A stretch of 64,000 nucleotides of DNA from Phymatolithon calcareum (Eukaryota > Rhodophyta > Florideophyceae > Hapalidiales). Shown one piece after another: positions 43,327-54,317 of the stretch. Numbering within the stretch: the stretch's first letter is position 1; the number at the start of each line of letters is the position of its first letter. The stretch covers positions 186,001-250,000 of the forward strand of contig OZ345359.1 of assembly GCA_977006965.1 (NCBI GenBank), written 5' to 3'. The notes below the pieces were generated by a model, which worked only from the letters and a program-made list of their open reading frames with translations, was not told where the DNA came from and searched no databases. Position numbers and translations under genes: made by a program.

Positions 43327-43824
43327 TATAACGACTTATTATTATGATGTTGTCGTTATGATATTTTGTTGGAATTTTATTGGAACTTTTAAATGTTGGA
43401 ATGGAATTTTTACTTTACTTTTAAGTTTTAGTTTTGTTTCTTAGTCAAGAGGTACTAGACTTATTGTCCTTGCGACACTCTTTGACTTTACTCGGAGTGG
43501 TTTGCTCCGCTTTAGTCTTGTCGAACTCTACTAAGTGCGATGTCGGTCTGTCTTATATAGACAATAGTCGCACCTTCCATTCTAAACTAAACCTGTTTTT
43601 TACATATAAAAAGCGCTATTTAGATTCCACTAGACGATTGGGGGATGGAATCTAAAACTGACCAATAGGAATGCGAATGATTGAAATTTTGCAATGACAC
43701 TTGTAACCCTCGTGTAGTTGCATACGTGGCATTTTGCAGTACATGTGTAACATTTACTGTAATGCGCTACGTAGCAAGCATAGTTGTAGTACAAGTGTAA
43801 CTATTGTAACATAAAATCGTTACA
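43327..43824 (-). repeat. 3' LTR
   Basis: On the minus strand it begins TGTAACGA and ends TCGTTATA, an imperfect terminal inverted repeat; it ends TA rather than the usual CA. TCTATATAAGAC (near 43552-43563) is a TATA box. AATAAAATT near the end is a possible poly(A) signal. Confidence 0.95.
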
Positions 43825-43846
43825 AATCCTGCCCTCTTATTTTCGT
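43825..43846 (-). other. Polypurine tract
   Basis: Minus strand AATAAGAGGGCAGGATTTG lies directly upstream of the 3' LTR. It is the expected primer for plus-strand DNA synthesis. Confidence 0.7.
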
Positions 43847-43863
43847 ATTCGTCCTCGAATACT

Positions 43864-46800
43864 CTAAGTTTCGGGGTTTAGAAGTTCGGAAATCTTCATG
43901 AAATTCTTGGCTGCGATACTTGTAGGACTGGTTGTGGTTCGGTCGAAGTAATCAGGTATATAACGTTTAAGTAGAGAAATATGGAATGTGTCATGAATTG
44001 CTCCAAGTTGTTCTGGTATTTCTAATTGATATGCTACACCACTGGCATGTTTCTTGAGGATTTTCAAGGGCCCAAGAAACTTTGGTGCTAATTTCTTAAC
44101 TCTACCAGTTTTGAGAGATAGGTTCTCAGTTGAAAGCATCACTTGATCACCTACTTCAAATTCTTCATCATTCCTCTTACTGTCAACGTTGTCAGCATTG
44201 CGTAAATTAGCTTCCTCTATCGCTAATTTTGCAAATTTAGTTGCTTCATTGATTTCTTTCAGAAATCGTTTTGAATTTCTATTCTTAGTACTTTCATCAC
44301 TGAATAAGATATCAGAGATTGAAAGTGGGTTTTGTCCATATTCTAGGAAGAAAGGAGAATACTTCGTGGCATCGCTGACGTGGTTGTTGTAAGCGAATTC
44401 GAGGCCTGGAAGATATTTGCTCCAATCTCTCTGTGTGTAACTGACAAAACATCTTAACATTTCTTGTAATGTTCTAAAAGAACGCTCAGACTGTCCATCG
44501 GTTTGTGGGTGAAAGGCAGTCGAAAGATTCGAATGAATCTGAAGGAGTCGCATAAGTTCTTTCCAGAAGTTGGCAGTGAACCTTGCATCTCTATCAGATA
44601 TGATTGTTCTTGGTAGACCATGGTGTTTGTATATCTCTTTATAGAACACTTTTGCCGTGTCTTCTGCTTTGTGCTTAGCTGGAAGAGAGATAAAATGTGC
44701 TCTTTTAGATAGTTTATCGACAACTACAAGGATTGTTGTCATATTATCCTTCGTTTTTGGTAATTTAAATATGAAATCCATTGAAATTTCTTCCCACTTA
44801 CGTTCGGCAGGTGGAAAAGGTCTTAGTTTTCCTAACTTCAATTGGTTAGAAGCTTTGGATTCTTGGCATTTTTGACATGAATTTACATATTTCTTGATAT
44901 CACTTCTTTGTGTAGGCCAGTAGAAGTGTCGTTTAAGTAGGGTGAATGTTTTATTCTCACCTCTATGTCCTCCTAATAGAGATTCATGATTATCATGCAT
45001 AACCGTTTTCCTTATTTCACCTTCAGGTATGCAAAGTCTGTTTTCAAAGTACAACCTTTTCCCCTTTTTCATATAAGGTTGTTTTACATTATCCCACTTT
45101 TCTTTAAAATAATTGTCAATTTTATAATCTTTTTCGAGATTATTCAATATTTCGTCACTTATTTTCACTTTAGTAATAGACAACAGTTCACGAATAATAT
45201 CAGTTGATTTTCGATGAACTTTGTTATTTTTACGTGAAAGTGCGTCAGCGACGATATTCGATTTTCCCTTTATGTACTTAATGGAGTAATTAAACTCTTG
45301 CATGAACTCGACCCATCTCGCTTGTTTTCTCGATAGTGTTTTTTGAGTATCTAAATATTTCAATGGATGATGGTCGGTTAAGATTGTAAATTTTGACCCA
45401 TGCAGATACGATCTCCATATTTGCAATGCGTGTATTATCCCAAGAAGTTCCTTCTCAGGTGTACTATAATTTTGTTCTGCTAAACTTAGTTTTTTCGATG
45501 CATACGCTACAGGTCTGCATCCTTTTTCATCTGTTTGTGTGAGTACTGCTCCAGTTCCTGTATCTGAAGCATCAGATGTTACTTCGTATTCTAGACTCGG
45601 ATCAGCACATTTAAGAACTGGTGTATTACTTAGAGTTCTTTTTAAATATTGAAAAGCATCGTTTTCTAGTTTTCCCCATTTAAAAGGATTATTTTTTCTG
45701 GTTAAATTCGTTAAGGGTGCTGCTAATTTAGCAAAATCCTTTACGAATTTCCTATAGTAGTTACATAGTCCTAAGAAACTTTGGACTTGTTTTACATTAT
45801 TTGGTGCTTCCCAATTATTGATTGCCTCAACCTTTTTAGGGTCAACTTTGATTCCTTCTTCGCTGATTATATGTCCCAAGTATTCAACTTGAGTCTTGAA
45901 GAATTTGCACTTGGATATCTTCGCATACAATTGATTCTTTCTTAGTATGTCGAGAGTAATTTCCAAATGTTTGAAATGTTCTTCTTCACTTTTGCTGTAT
46001 ATTAGAATATCATCTAAATATACTAGGATAAATTTATCCAGATATGGTCTGAAGATATTATTCATTAAGGTTTGAAAGCATCCTGGAGCTCCACTTAATC
46101 CAAACGGAGTTACCAGATATTCAAACTGTCCATAGCGTGTTCGGAATGCAGTTTTTTCAATATCGGATTCTTTTATACGAATTTGGTGATAACCACTTCT
46201 TAAATCGAGAGTGGAGAAGAATTTTGCTCCACTTAATTGGTCCCAAACTTCGTCTATGCGAGGTAATGGAACTTGATTCCGAATTGTTTGTTTGTTGAGT
46301 GCTCTGTAGTCTATACACATACGGAGAGTTCCATCCTTCTTTTTCGAGAATAGGACTGGACTTCCCCAAGGACTCACACTTGGTCGAATGAAGCCGTTGG
46401 CTAATGCTTCTTCGAGTTGTTTTTTCATTTCTTTTAACTCTAAGACAGATAGTTTATACATTGGACCAATTTTTGGTTTTGATCCTTCTTCCAAATTGAT
46501 CGTCATTTCAATATTTCTCTTTGGAGGTAATCCCGGAGGTAACTTTTCAGGGAAAACATCCTCATATTTTTGCAATATTTCCTTGATACCCTTACTGTGT
46601 TCTTCTTGTAAATGCTCATCCCCTGATGGTTTTAGAAGCACATGGTAACAAGTACTATTTCTCTTTTTTGCTAACCTTGCGAACTGTTTACTCGTAAGCA
46701 TGCTATTCAGGAGGGATGCCCCATGCTTATAAGCCTCTGCGTCCAGAGTAATAATCTGGTCATTGCTGTTAATACGCATTCGGTTTCGAGTCCAATCTAT

Positions 46801-47472
46801 TATAGGATTGACATCTGCTAGCCAGCTCTTTCCTAAGATTATGTCGTAGGCAATCCAATCTACGATGTACGGGCGTATATTGAAGATTGCCTGTCCGATA
46901 CGTAATCCCAGATTTTCAGAACATAAGTCCATTTTGACAAGTGTTCCGTCCCAAAGTTCTGCTTTGAGGTTAGTTCTTTCTCTCCTTAACTCTAGTTTTT
47001 GCGCAAAATCCTTTGATATGATTATTTCTTCACATCCACTATCCACTAAGGTTTTACAGTAGAATTTGCCACTTGGCCTTACTATTTCTCCTCTGAAAAC
47101 CAATAGTGCTTGCCTCTTCTTAGGTCTTTTTCTGTACGGAGAGAACGTACAAACTCTTGCAGTATTTTTCTGCTTTTTATCTCTTGGTACCCTATTGTGG
47201 AAAATACGCTCAGATTCCACCTCGAGACTCCGCTCAGTCTCGGCAGTATTTTTCTGCTTTTTAGTATCTTGGGGACGCCTCTTGATTCCCTCAAGCTTCG
47301 CAGTCTCTTGGAAACTACCCTTAGTTTCCTCACCTGCACAACTACTCTGAGTTGTCTCTTTTTCGTGCACGCTATTCTCTTTTTTGTATTTTTCTCGTTT
47401 TTTGTTTTCATCGGCTACTATACATACACCCGTTTTAGTGCCGAGCCCTAATAACGGTTGAACTGGTTTTTT
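43864..47472 (-). CDS. pol: Ty3/gypsy Pol polyprotein
   Basis: The frame is open from the -1 frameshift site (47472) to the stop at 43864, about 1200 codons; no ATG precedes the conserved part. Numbering from a GTG at 47370: an aspartic protease with LVDSGCEE (D110-S111-G112); reverse transcriptase about 300-470 with [29 protein letters not shown] and YLDD (451-454); RNase H with [20 protein letters not shown] and [10 protein letters not shown]; integrase with an H-H-C-C zinc site (HRGENK, RHFYWP, CQKC), catalytic core ([25 protein letters not shown]) and a GPY/F-like end ([11 protein letters not shown]). No chromodomain was seen. The N-terminal linker contains a duplicated KKQKNTA. All catalytic residues are present. 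Confidence 0.95.
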   Translation of the reverse strand, partial: KKPVQPLLGLGTKTGVCIVADENKKREKYKKENSVHEKETTQSSCAGEETKGSFQETAKLEGIKRRPQDTKKQKNTAETERSLEVESERIFHNRVPRDKKQKNTARVCTFSPYRKRPKKRQALLVFRGEIVRPSGKFYCKTLVDSGCEEIIISKDFAQKLELRRERTNLKAELWDGTLVKMDLCSENLGLRIGQAIFNIRPYIVDWIAYDIILGKSWLADVNPIIDWTRNRMRINSNDQIITLDAEAYKHGASLLNSMLTSKQFARLAKKRNSTCYHVLLKPSGDEHLQEEHSKGIKEILQKYEDVFPEKLPPGLPPKRNIEMTINLEEGSKPKIGPMYKLSVLELKEMKKQLEEALANGFIRPSVSPWGSPVLFSKKKDGTLRMCIDYRALNKQTIRNQVPLPRIDEVWDQLSGAKFFSTLDLRSGYHQIRIKESDIEKTAFRTRYGQFEYLVTPFGLSGAPGCFQTLMNNIFRPYLDKFILVYLDDILIYSKSEEEHFKHLEITLDILRKNQLYAKISKCKFFKTQVEYLGHIISEEGIKVDPKKVEAINNWEAPNNVKQVQSFLGLCNYYRKFVKDFAKLAAPLTNLTRKNNPFKWGKLENDAFQYLKRTLSNTPVLKCADPSLEYEVTSDASDTGTGAVLTQTDEKGCRPVAYASKKLSLAEQNYSTPEKELLGIIHALQIWRSYLHGSKFTILTDHHPLKYLDTQKTLSRKQARWVEFMQEFNYSIKYIKGKSNIVADALSRKNNKVHRKSTDIIRELLSITKVKISDEILNNLEKDYKIDNYFKEKWDNVKQPYMKKGKRLYFENRLCIPEGEIRKTVMHDNHESLLGGHRGENKTFTLLKRHFYWPTQRSDIKKYVNSCQKCQESKASNQLKLGKLRPFPPAERKWEEISMDFIFKLPKTKDNMTTILVVVDKLSKRAHFISLPAKHKAEDTAKVFYKEIYKHHGLPRTIISDRDARFTANFWKELMRLLQIHSNLSTAFHPQTDGQSERSFRTLQEMLRCFVSYTQRDWSKYLPGLEFAYNNHVSDATKYSPFFLEYGQNPLSISDILFSDESTKNRNSKRFLKEINEATKFAKLAIEEANLRNADNVDSKRNDEEFEVGDQVMLSTENLSLKTGRVKKLAPKFLGPLKILKKHASGVAYQLEIPEQLGAIHDTFHISLLKRYIPDYFDRTTTSPTSIAAKNFMKISELLNPET

Positions 47473-48281
47473 GGCTTCCTCCGTGAATGTTTAATCGCAC
47501 GGCAGCCAACTCTTTTGCATAAAAAGCACTTGTTTTGTTCCATCAGTTTTGTTCTTTCTTCTGGAGATAGTTTTACAAATTTCTTCTGAGGAAAAACCCC
47601 AATTTCCATTGGTGTAACCCCATTATTTATTCCTCCTTGAAATGGGAATGGTCCACTAGTGTAGATCTTGTCCATTCGATCAGCAATTCTCATTGCATCT
47701 TGGAGTGATGTTGTTTCAGATCTCTCTATCTCGACTCGTATTCTATTCTTCAATCCCTGGCTGTAATGGAAGACCTGTTCATCATTAGCCATAGTCGGTA
47801 TTTGGAGTAACCATTTAGAAAACTCCGCATTATATGATGAAACTGAGCTGTAAGCTCCCATTTGTTTTAACGTACTAAGTGCTTTTCTCGCGTTAACTTC
47901 CCTGTTAACGGGTTCGAAATACTTCAATAATTCTTTTTTGAACTCTTCAAATGTTGTAATATTAACTTGGGTACTTATATTTATAAGTTCCCACCATTGT
48001 AATCCATCCCCTGTAAGGTAACTAACAGCATACTTGATTTTGTGTGCCTCATCGGGCGCCGTTGTTTGGTTGTCAAGTATATTTTGAATTGACTGCAACC
48101 AGCTACGAACATTCTGTCCGCGAAATTTGTCTGGACTTGCTGTTCTTAACGAGCGGTTGCTCGAGGACAGGTTTAGAAATGCTTGATTTGCATTATGTAA
48201 TTGTTGCTGTAGTCCTGTGACGGCATTCTGCAAGTTCTGAATAACTTGCGCCTGTTCTTGTTGCTGTTGTATATGTTCCAT
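47448..48281 (-). CDS. gag: Ty3/gypsy Gag
   Basis: 277 residues from an ATG. A Gln-rich coiled start ([11 protein letters not shown]) leads to a Retrotrans_gag capsid domain: [57 protein letters not shown]. At about residues 252-266 there is a zinc-knuckle-like [14 protein letters not shown] with spacing C-X2-C-X4-C-X4-H, i.e. with the last two ligands swapped relative to CCHC. The end is basic (SRRKPKN). It forms virus-like particles in the cytoplasm and packages the element RNA. The slippery heptamer A AAA AAC lies six codons before its stop, so Pol is made as a -1 fusion. Confidence 0.92.
   Translation of the reverse strand: MEHIQQQQEQAQVIQNLQNAVTGLQQQLHNANQAFLNLSSSNRSLRTASPDKFRGQNVRSWLQSIQNILDNQTTAPDEAHKIKYAVSYLTGDGLQWWELINISTQVNITTFEEFKKELLKYFEPVNREVNARKALSTLKQMGAYSSVSSYNAEFSKWLLQIPTMANDEQVFHYSQGLKNRIRVEIERSETTSLQDAMRIADRMDKIYTSGPFPFQGGINNGVTPMEIGVFPQKKFVKLSPEERTKLMEQNKCFLCKRVGCRAIKHSRRKPKNQFNRY
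47466..47472 (-). promoter_or_regulatory. Programmed -1 frameshift heptamer
   Basis: On the minus strand A AAA AAC is exactly in the gag frame (CCA AAA AAC). The -1 frame then reads AAA AAA CCA GTT and onward without stops into pol. This is a canonical X XXY YYZ site. A stimulatory RNA fold downstream was not determined. Confidence 0.8.
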
Positions 48282-48527
48282 TTTGTTTTAATATTTCCTG
48301 AAGTTACCGCTATTCTCCTCCCGTGCCCTTGTTGCGTTACTCGAACCTTTGTCCCAGTCGGTCGTCCTAGGTAACACCCAATAGACGAAAAGGTTAGTGA
48401 GGATACCAAGTTAACACGGTTCTCGGATAATAACAGATTTATAACAACAGAAATATTTATTTAATCCCAATTTAATTGATTTTGATTCTGATCAAGCAAT
48501 GATCAATTAGATATCAACTAATTATCA

Positions 48528-49253
48528 CTAATGCTTACGACTGTTCCTTTGATACTTTAGCGATTTGCTAATCGCACTAGTACTTATCTTAGGAGCTTTT
48601 GATATATTGGTAAACTTCTTGATGTCGGTCGTTTGATATGCAAGATTCAGAAGGCGGTTGATAGCGATTTTTCGATTTTTGTGCTCCTCACCCAATTTGT
48701 GGGCATTAAAAAGCACCTTATTCTTATACCACGTATGACACAAGTCACACTGAATATTTACCCAGTTAGAACTGGTATTCTCCAAATCGAGGATCGCTTT
48801 GCCGAAACCCTTCTTGTGTATGAGAACCTTGATATGATTCTCTGAAATGTTATGATCGGTAAAGGATTCGGTTGGTCCTTTCCGATAGCCACAAACATTA
48901 CAGGAAGTCCGACCAATCAGCTTGTTCTCGCCAATGGCGCTGATCTTCGGCACCCTTTTATGAGCGTTAAATTCTAACGCCGTTCTAAAGGTCTCTTCCC
49001 CCTTGATTTTTGGATAAATTTCAGGAGTATCCTCGATTTCTATAATTTCGATTACTTTTCGAGGATTTTCGGTAACTTGCTTAATTTTCGATATTTTTTC
49101 CAATGGGGGGGTCGAAACGATCTTAGTTTTAGGGTCCGATGGGGACTTCTTCTGGACCTCGTGGTCCGACTGGTCCTGAAAAGTGTCCGATGGGGCCTTA
49201 GGGCCTTTTTCGGAATTTTCGGACGTTTTCGAATTATTTTCAGACTTGTTCAC
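48528..49253 (-). CDS. Extra zinc-finger ORF (ORF0) upstream of gag
   Basis: A 241-codon frame between the 5' LTR and gag. It contains no Met codon: the first possible start is GTG at 49253, directly after TTACAG. It ends in three adjacent in-frame stops (TAG TGA TAA). The N-terminal ~100 residues are acidic and disordered. Two fingers have identical spacing C-X2-C-X12-H-X5-H: one starts CNVCGYRKG, the other CDLCHTWYKN. This is the matrin/U1-type C2H2 arrangement. The C-terminus is basic. Such an ORF is not part of the usual Ty3/gypsy plan. The lack of ATG plus an acceptor-like TTACAG, with CACTAAC 45 bases earlier, suggests it is a spliced exon; non-AUG initiation is the alternative. A role in RNA binding or targeting is speculation. 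Confidence 0.7.
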   Translation of the reverse strand: MNKSENNSKTSENSEKGPKAPSDTFQDQSDHEVQKKSPSDPKTKIVSTPPLEKISKIKQVTENPRKVIEIIEIEDTPEIYPKIKGEETFRTALEFNAHKRVPKISAIGENKLIGRTSCNVCGYRKGPTESFTDHNISENHIKVLIHKKGFGKAILDLENTSSNWVNIQCDLCHTWYKNKVLFNAHKLGEEHKNRKIAINRLLNLAYQTTDIKKFTNISKAPKISTSAISKSLKYQRNSRKH

Positions 49254-49310
49254 TGTAATTCAAATATTCAGAAATTTTCGTAAAATTTGATTGGTTAGTG
49301 ATCGTGTTGT

Positions 49311-49322
49311 CCGGTGCTACCA
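49311..49322 (-). other. Primer-binding site
   Basis: Minus strand TGGTAGCACCGG, two bases inside the 5' LTR. It would pair with a tRNA ending CCGGTGCTACCA. The 3' end resembles that of initiator tRNA-Met (yeast ends GGCGCUACCA). Confidence 0.75.
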
Positions 49323-49324
49323 AT

Positions 49325-49822
49325 TATAACGACTTATTATTATGATGTTGTCGTTATGATATTTTGTTGGAATTTTATTGGAACTTTTAAATGTTGGAAT
49401 GGAATTTTTACTTTACTTTTAAGTTTTAGTTTTGTTTCTTAGTCAAGAGGTACTAGACTTATTGTCCTTGCGACACTCTTTGACTTTACTCGGAGTGGTT
49501 TGCTCCGCTTTAGTCTTGTCGAACTCTACTAAGTGCGATGTCGGTCTGTCTTATATAGACAATAGTCGCACCTTCCATTCTAAACTAAACCTGTTTTTTA
49601 CATATAAAAAGCGCTATTTAGATTCCACTAGACGATTGGGGGATGGAATCTAAAACTGACCAATAGGAATGCGAATGATTGAAATTTTGCAATGACACTT
49701 GTAACCCTCGTGTAGTTGCATACGTGGCATTTTGCAGTACATGTGTAACATTTACTGTAATGCGCTACGTAGCAAGCATAGTTGTAGTACAAGTGTAACT
49801 ATTGTAACATAAAATCGTTACA
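49325..49822 (-). repeat. 5' LTR
   Basis: Same length and, as far as I can read, the same sequence as 43327-43824 at an offset of 5998. It carries the TATA motif that should drive the element. Confidence 0.95.
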
Positions 49823-49827
49823 GTACA

Positions 49828-50489
49828 TTCTTTCTGTCTTTCTGGACATCGGAGATTATTGTCGAATCATTTCATTGACTACGGTTCGGCAATTGTCATT
49901 CGCCAGTACAGTACACCGACTCTGGTTATTAGTGTCTCAGAATCTTGACGAAGCGATGAGGGGGGAGAAAGAGTCGTGCCACAGCACTCAAGATTTGTAT
50001 CTCTTTTTAATGTGTTCTATCATTTCGCGTGCGAGTAGGATTTGGGAACTACATTAAGTTAAAATTTTTCATTATTTATTAATATTGATTGAGCACAATG
50101 TGCTTTCGTCCCCCCCTTCATCTTCCCCGAAATCAGTCTGATATAGTAAGTCACCACTACACTGAATGTTGCAGCCGCAGGTCTTGAGGTGACAACTTTG
50201 CAAGACTGTATTGTTGATGACATCATGCAAGAGAATACTCCCAGCCACACTTTGTCGCGAGTTAAACAGTCGAGAAAGATGCGAAGCATAGTATGCACAA
50301 TAATATTTGTGTGTGCCTGTACCAAACTCTAAAACGTGACTGTCAGACAAAGAGGAGAGGATACAAATCTTCGCGATCTCTGACAGATCTCGACAGACAG
50401 AGGGCTGTATAAATCAGCTACGCTAGCTGCGCTCTACTTTACTCGCAAACTTTCCTCTACGCAATTACTTCTGAATCCATCAATAACAG
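49828..50489. other. Spacer right of the Ty3 element
   Basis: No gene recognised. CTGTATAAATCAG near 50404 looks TATA-like, but it lies on the wrong side to serve the decayed Hog copy. Confidence 0.35.
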
Positions 50490-51229
50490 TCGCATTCGTC
50501 GAACATCGCACTCTGTTGACACCTATATTACCAGTAAATGTTTGACGGTTGAAAAACCCTCTGTTGACAATATGCAAACGGAAGTGACTACTGCAGTCAC
50601 TTCCTATTCCTCGTCCTTTACCTCGATTACGTCACCAACTGGCATGCTACCGGCGACAGAAGGCTTCCCAATACCATACATATTGCGCCCCGACGTGAGT
50701 TGCAGTGTGTGGCCCTTTATACTACTGAAGCAATGTGTAGGGTCGTGCTGAGTGAACATGATGACGGTGGAAAGATATTGGGGCCGACTTGCACGCTATT
50801 GCCAAATTCCATGTCATCCAAGCGATTCGATCTGCCGTGGTCTAATGCAACTGCGGAATCCATGAGGAAGCAGCACCAGAGGGCAAAATACTGTACTGTA
50901 GTAATAACTCCGCATGCAGCGTAGAGACCCGGAGAACTGGCCTCGACGAGATCAAATGCCAGTATAGGGAGCACCGAGTAGAAACATAAACAGTGTTCGG
51001 ATTGATTTATTGAACACCCAATCCTTCGCCGGGCTAAAAACGAAAAACGAGTCAACTTGCATTTCGTCACACCGCTCGTGTAAGTGATTTCCTTGAAACC
51101 AGTGGAACTGCTTTCATTTTCGTAATCTGGCCACACGATGAAACCACCGGCTGCAAAATTTATGGAAACATCTGGCCAGCTGGCAATACAAACTACAATA
51201 TTGAAAATAAAAAATGTAATATCGAACAT
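50490..51229 (-). pseudogene. Decayed Hog/Hint paralogue
   Basis: The minus strand matches the Hog gene at 40998-42008. FKEITYTSG corresponds to FEEIVRTCG, GLYAACGVI to CLYAGPQPVVI, and DSAVALDHGRSNRLDDMEFG then VQVGPNIF to DATVALSDGTSKRMDEIGIG then VQVAPNIY. Downstream nucleotide similarity continues (TCTGTTGACA, GGAAGTGACTA, TCACCAAC, GCTACCGGC) to about 50490. Frames are broken after VGPNIF, the signal peptide and N-domain are not recognisable, and the catalytic TxxH region is out of frame. It is a dead copy of a gene duplication that now straddles the Ty3 insertion. Confidence 0.75.
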
Positions 51230-53008
51230 ACTAGCAATACTATTTGCAATACCTTACTATTTTTAAATACTTATTGCAGTACTTGCCAGGCATTGTCGCG
51301 TGTATACATTTTTCATTACAATGTCGTGCACGGGACCAACAAACAAGCAATCAAATCATTCTGTGGCTTTACAATAGCCACGTAATCGCTATTCAGGCCC
51401 CTTTCGTCAGTCATCGGTCAACAATGGCTTTCATTCTTCCACTAGCTTCATCCTCTTCGCCATCGCTTCAGTCCTTATCATCTCAACCACTTTGCCTACG
51501 AGTTTCTCATCTCAGAATCACCGGTTGATCCTGAGACAGATCAGCGATTCGACACATGATCGGGGTCATGCCCCCTACGAATATCCTTTAGTGAATGATT
51601 CAAAGGCACTCAACCGCAGCAACTGAACCGAATACAAAGTCGCCATTGATGTAATCGCTGTTGCCATTCTGTCGAGGATGGCTGCCGCGCTCGATCTGCC
51701 GTACGATGCTAAACCCATAAGCCGGCACCTCTTGTTCGCTTTCGCATTCAGCCTGGGGGCTTCAGCAAGCCCTCTCCTCAACTGTAAGATAAATGAACTC
51801 TTTAAGCTGAATTTTTACTACTCCAGACTCGAGGTGCTGCCACGAACAATCTGAGCGTCTAGAGCAAAGTAGTGAGTTCCAAGCGAGCATATATAGAGTG
51901 GGTGGGTAACCGTCTTCATGGCGATGGTCTTGCACGTTTTTCGACAGTGCCTTCACCATGCCCGATGTGAACTTAATCTGCGCACTGCAAGCAAGCATTT
52001 CAACGTATTGCAGTTGGGCGAGGGGCATACATTGCAATGTTCTAGATTCTCTCAGAATGTATTGCAATATTTCCAACCTTCGCAGTAAATATTTCTAACT
52101 TCAAACTGTTGCAAAAGACAGGTTGACGCAGTCGTCCACAGTCCCGTCCTTGTTCAAGTGCTCAACAAGACCAAAATTGTACACATCGCAATACAACACG
52201 GACTCTTTCAATGTCAAAAGGAGCAGACGACTGTGACACGTCAAGGTGTTCCAGAGGGAAAGAGGAGAGAAGTAGAGCTGAGCACAGTACAGCTGGATTA
52301 CTGGAGCGCAACGCATACACGGCAAAAGCAGAGGCTAGTTCACCGTGCAGGTTCATTCGATACCCCGACGGTGCTGCCTTTATTATTCTATATATAAAGG
52401 AACTGCAGCAACACAAGAGTCTACCCAGGCATTAGAGAAGGCGCAATGGATGCGATTCCACGCCATTGAATGGTTGGACAAACGAGTGCTCTCAGTTGTG
52501 ACAAATTCCAAGCGGATGTAAATAAATCCGCAAGGCTGATTCCGAACCGCTTAGGGAGGTGACGCTGACAGTCTTGTCGCCACGCACGCACCCGTCAGCG
52601 CAAGCAAGGGGATAGGACCCGTACGAAACGAGGACTGCGGAGTTTTCCGCGTTGGCGTCCGTTCACTGGCCGCTGCTCGTACAACGATCATCCGGCGCAA
52701 ATAGGGGACTGTCAAATACCCCATGTTCGTGTCCTTTCACCAGCCGCTGCTAAGACAGCGATCATCCGGTGCAAGACAGGGTGCAGTTTTACACTACATA
52801 AGCGGTCTACTTTGACGACAGAACTAAATTTTCAAATCGAAAATAAACATTCGTCGAACGCAATTGGATCGCACGTGCCTGGAGAAATCGCACCGTCCCA
52901 TGCCAAAATCTGAGAGGAGCTAGTCAATACGCTTGCGGACGGAGAGCTTAATCTCGCCTGATGTTTTTTGAAAGTGTTTTTATAGGAATTTGCAATAACA
53001 AGGGTTGG
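51230..53008. other. Gene-free stretch
   Basis: Short ORFs only. It contains the direct duplication listed separately. Confidence 0.45.
52657..52781 (+). repeat. Direct duplication, about 74-bp period
   Basis: 52657-52706 and 52731-52781 share GTCCNTTCAC, GCCGCTGCT, then CGATCATCCGG and GCAA, with several differences. Confidence 0.7.
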
Positions 53009-53323
53009 TTATATATTGGAAGCGGATGCTCCCTCTATGATGCGATGCCTATCATATTCCTGCAGCTTCTGGCGCCACTGCATCATTGCGTATCTACAAT
53101 TGGGAAAATGCCGACAGAATTCAGATGATAATTTTGATTGCTCTCGTGGGTAACTTGTATCCCATGATGCAATCGCAATGGGATCGAACATCAGCTTTAA
53201 AAGCTCATTGTCGTGCGGAAAATCGTCATAAGGTGGATCAAGGACAGCCGTCATCTTGCGTCTGAGGATCTTGAACTCGCCCACCGCTCTGCCATTCAGG
53301 ATCAGTCTCATTTTTCTGGGCAT
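53009..53323 (-). CDS. Small hypothetical protein or gene fragment
   Basis: 104 codons from the ATG at 53323. The composition is protein-like (MRLILNGRAVGEF, LLKLMFDPIAIASWD, CRHFPNCRYAMMQWRQKL). The frame is open a little further upstream without ATG, so it may be the last exon or a fragment of a larger gene. No family recognised. Confidence 0.35.
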   Translation of the reverse strand: MPRKMRLILNGRAVGEFKILRRKMTAVLDPPYDDFPHDNELLKLMFDPIAIASWDTSYPREQSKLSSEFCRHFPNCRYAMMQWRQKLQEYDRHRIIEGASASNI

Positions 53324-54317
53324 CCATGTTCTAGTAGGGTCTCTCTTCACTGGTAAGGGGCACTAATGCAGCGAGTACTGTAGACCGAAGCGAGAAATAA
53401 CTTTAAATGGTAACTCGTGTACAAGTTCCAAGGAAACTTAATATATGGCTTGCCTGAGGAGTGACTTTTTTGAGCATGTTTGGATGTCTCTTAATGATCA
53501 CAACTTTATTTCCAGCTGACAACAAGTGACCGGAGCAGTGGCTTCAGGGGTGGGGCGACGCAGGATATTGACCGAAGGCCGTGCAGCGATGGGGTCGGTG
53601 GCAGTCGACGTGTCAGGAGTTTTAGACATATTGGGGATGCATTTACTAGACTACTAGAGTGCACTTTAGTTCATGAATGGCAAAGGGGTAGGACAGTTCA
53701 AGGACCTCAGACACGACCGTTGTGTCCTGCTGGAGCTGACGCCTTTACATGACGTACCGTTCGTTGATCTGCCCTTTTTGTCCGTGAGGATCTACGAGCA
53801 TGAGATGCCTAAGAATTATCTTCAGCAGAGATCCACACCGAGCGATAAGTGAAAAATCACTAAGGTGAATCGCGAAGCTACAATAGTTTTGTTTCAATGC
53901 ATTTCAGTTAGGTGTGCTCCCCGAAAATGACGACAAAATTGCTCAAGCTTTAGAATTCTGCTCGCAGATCTCCAGCTCTGAATAGACAGACTGCTCGCAT
54001 TGAGCTTATTAACGCCAATGCGACGGAGCTTCAAATCAACGAACAAGTGATGTCAACAAAGCACTTCTCTTTAGGAAGTTATTGCACTGAACTCAAGATG
54101 TGGCCTCGCTTATGCTTCCATGTCTCCGTTCTTCCATATGCTAGTACACATAAGATGTACAATTTTTCTTTGCATTACGTGAAGGTGCCTGCCTCTCGGC
54201 AGATCCCTGAAGTTCATGTTCAAAAATTCGTCTAAATCAAGAGAACGCACCACAGCATCTGATACGGCTTGTCGAAACGAAAAGTTTCTGTTAACCTAGT
54301 TCATCTTATTCGTCAAC
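53324..54317. other. Spacer
   Basis: No feature supported beyond short chance ORFs. Confidence 0.4.

Larger units (their letters stand above)
43327..49822 (-). mobile_element. Complete Ty3/gypsy LTR retrotransposon
   Basis: 6496 bp on the minus strand, flanked by the 5-bp duplication GTACA (43322-43326 and 49823-49827). It has two 498-bp LTRs, a primer-binding site and a purine-rich tract. The ORF order is ORF0 (zinc fingers), gag, then pol (protease, RT, RNase H, integrase). Integrase after RNase H defines Ty3/gypsy. It is clearly more AT-rich than the host genes. All large ORFs are intact and the LTRs look identical, which implies a recent insertion and possible activity. It sits between a Hog gene and its decayed paralogue. 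Confidence 0.95.

Noticed and set aside
43434-43655. 73-codon ORF repeated identically at 49432-49653
   Set aside because: Lies inside the LTRs, antisense to the element; the duplication reflects LTR identity.
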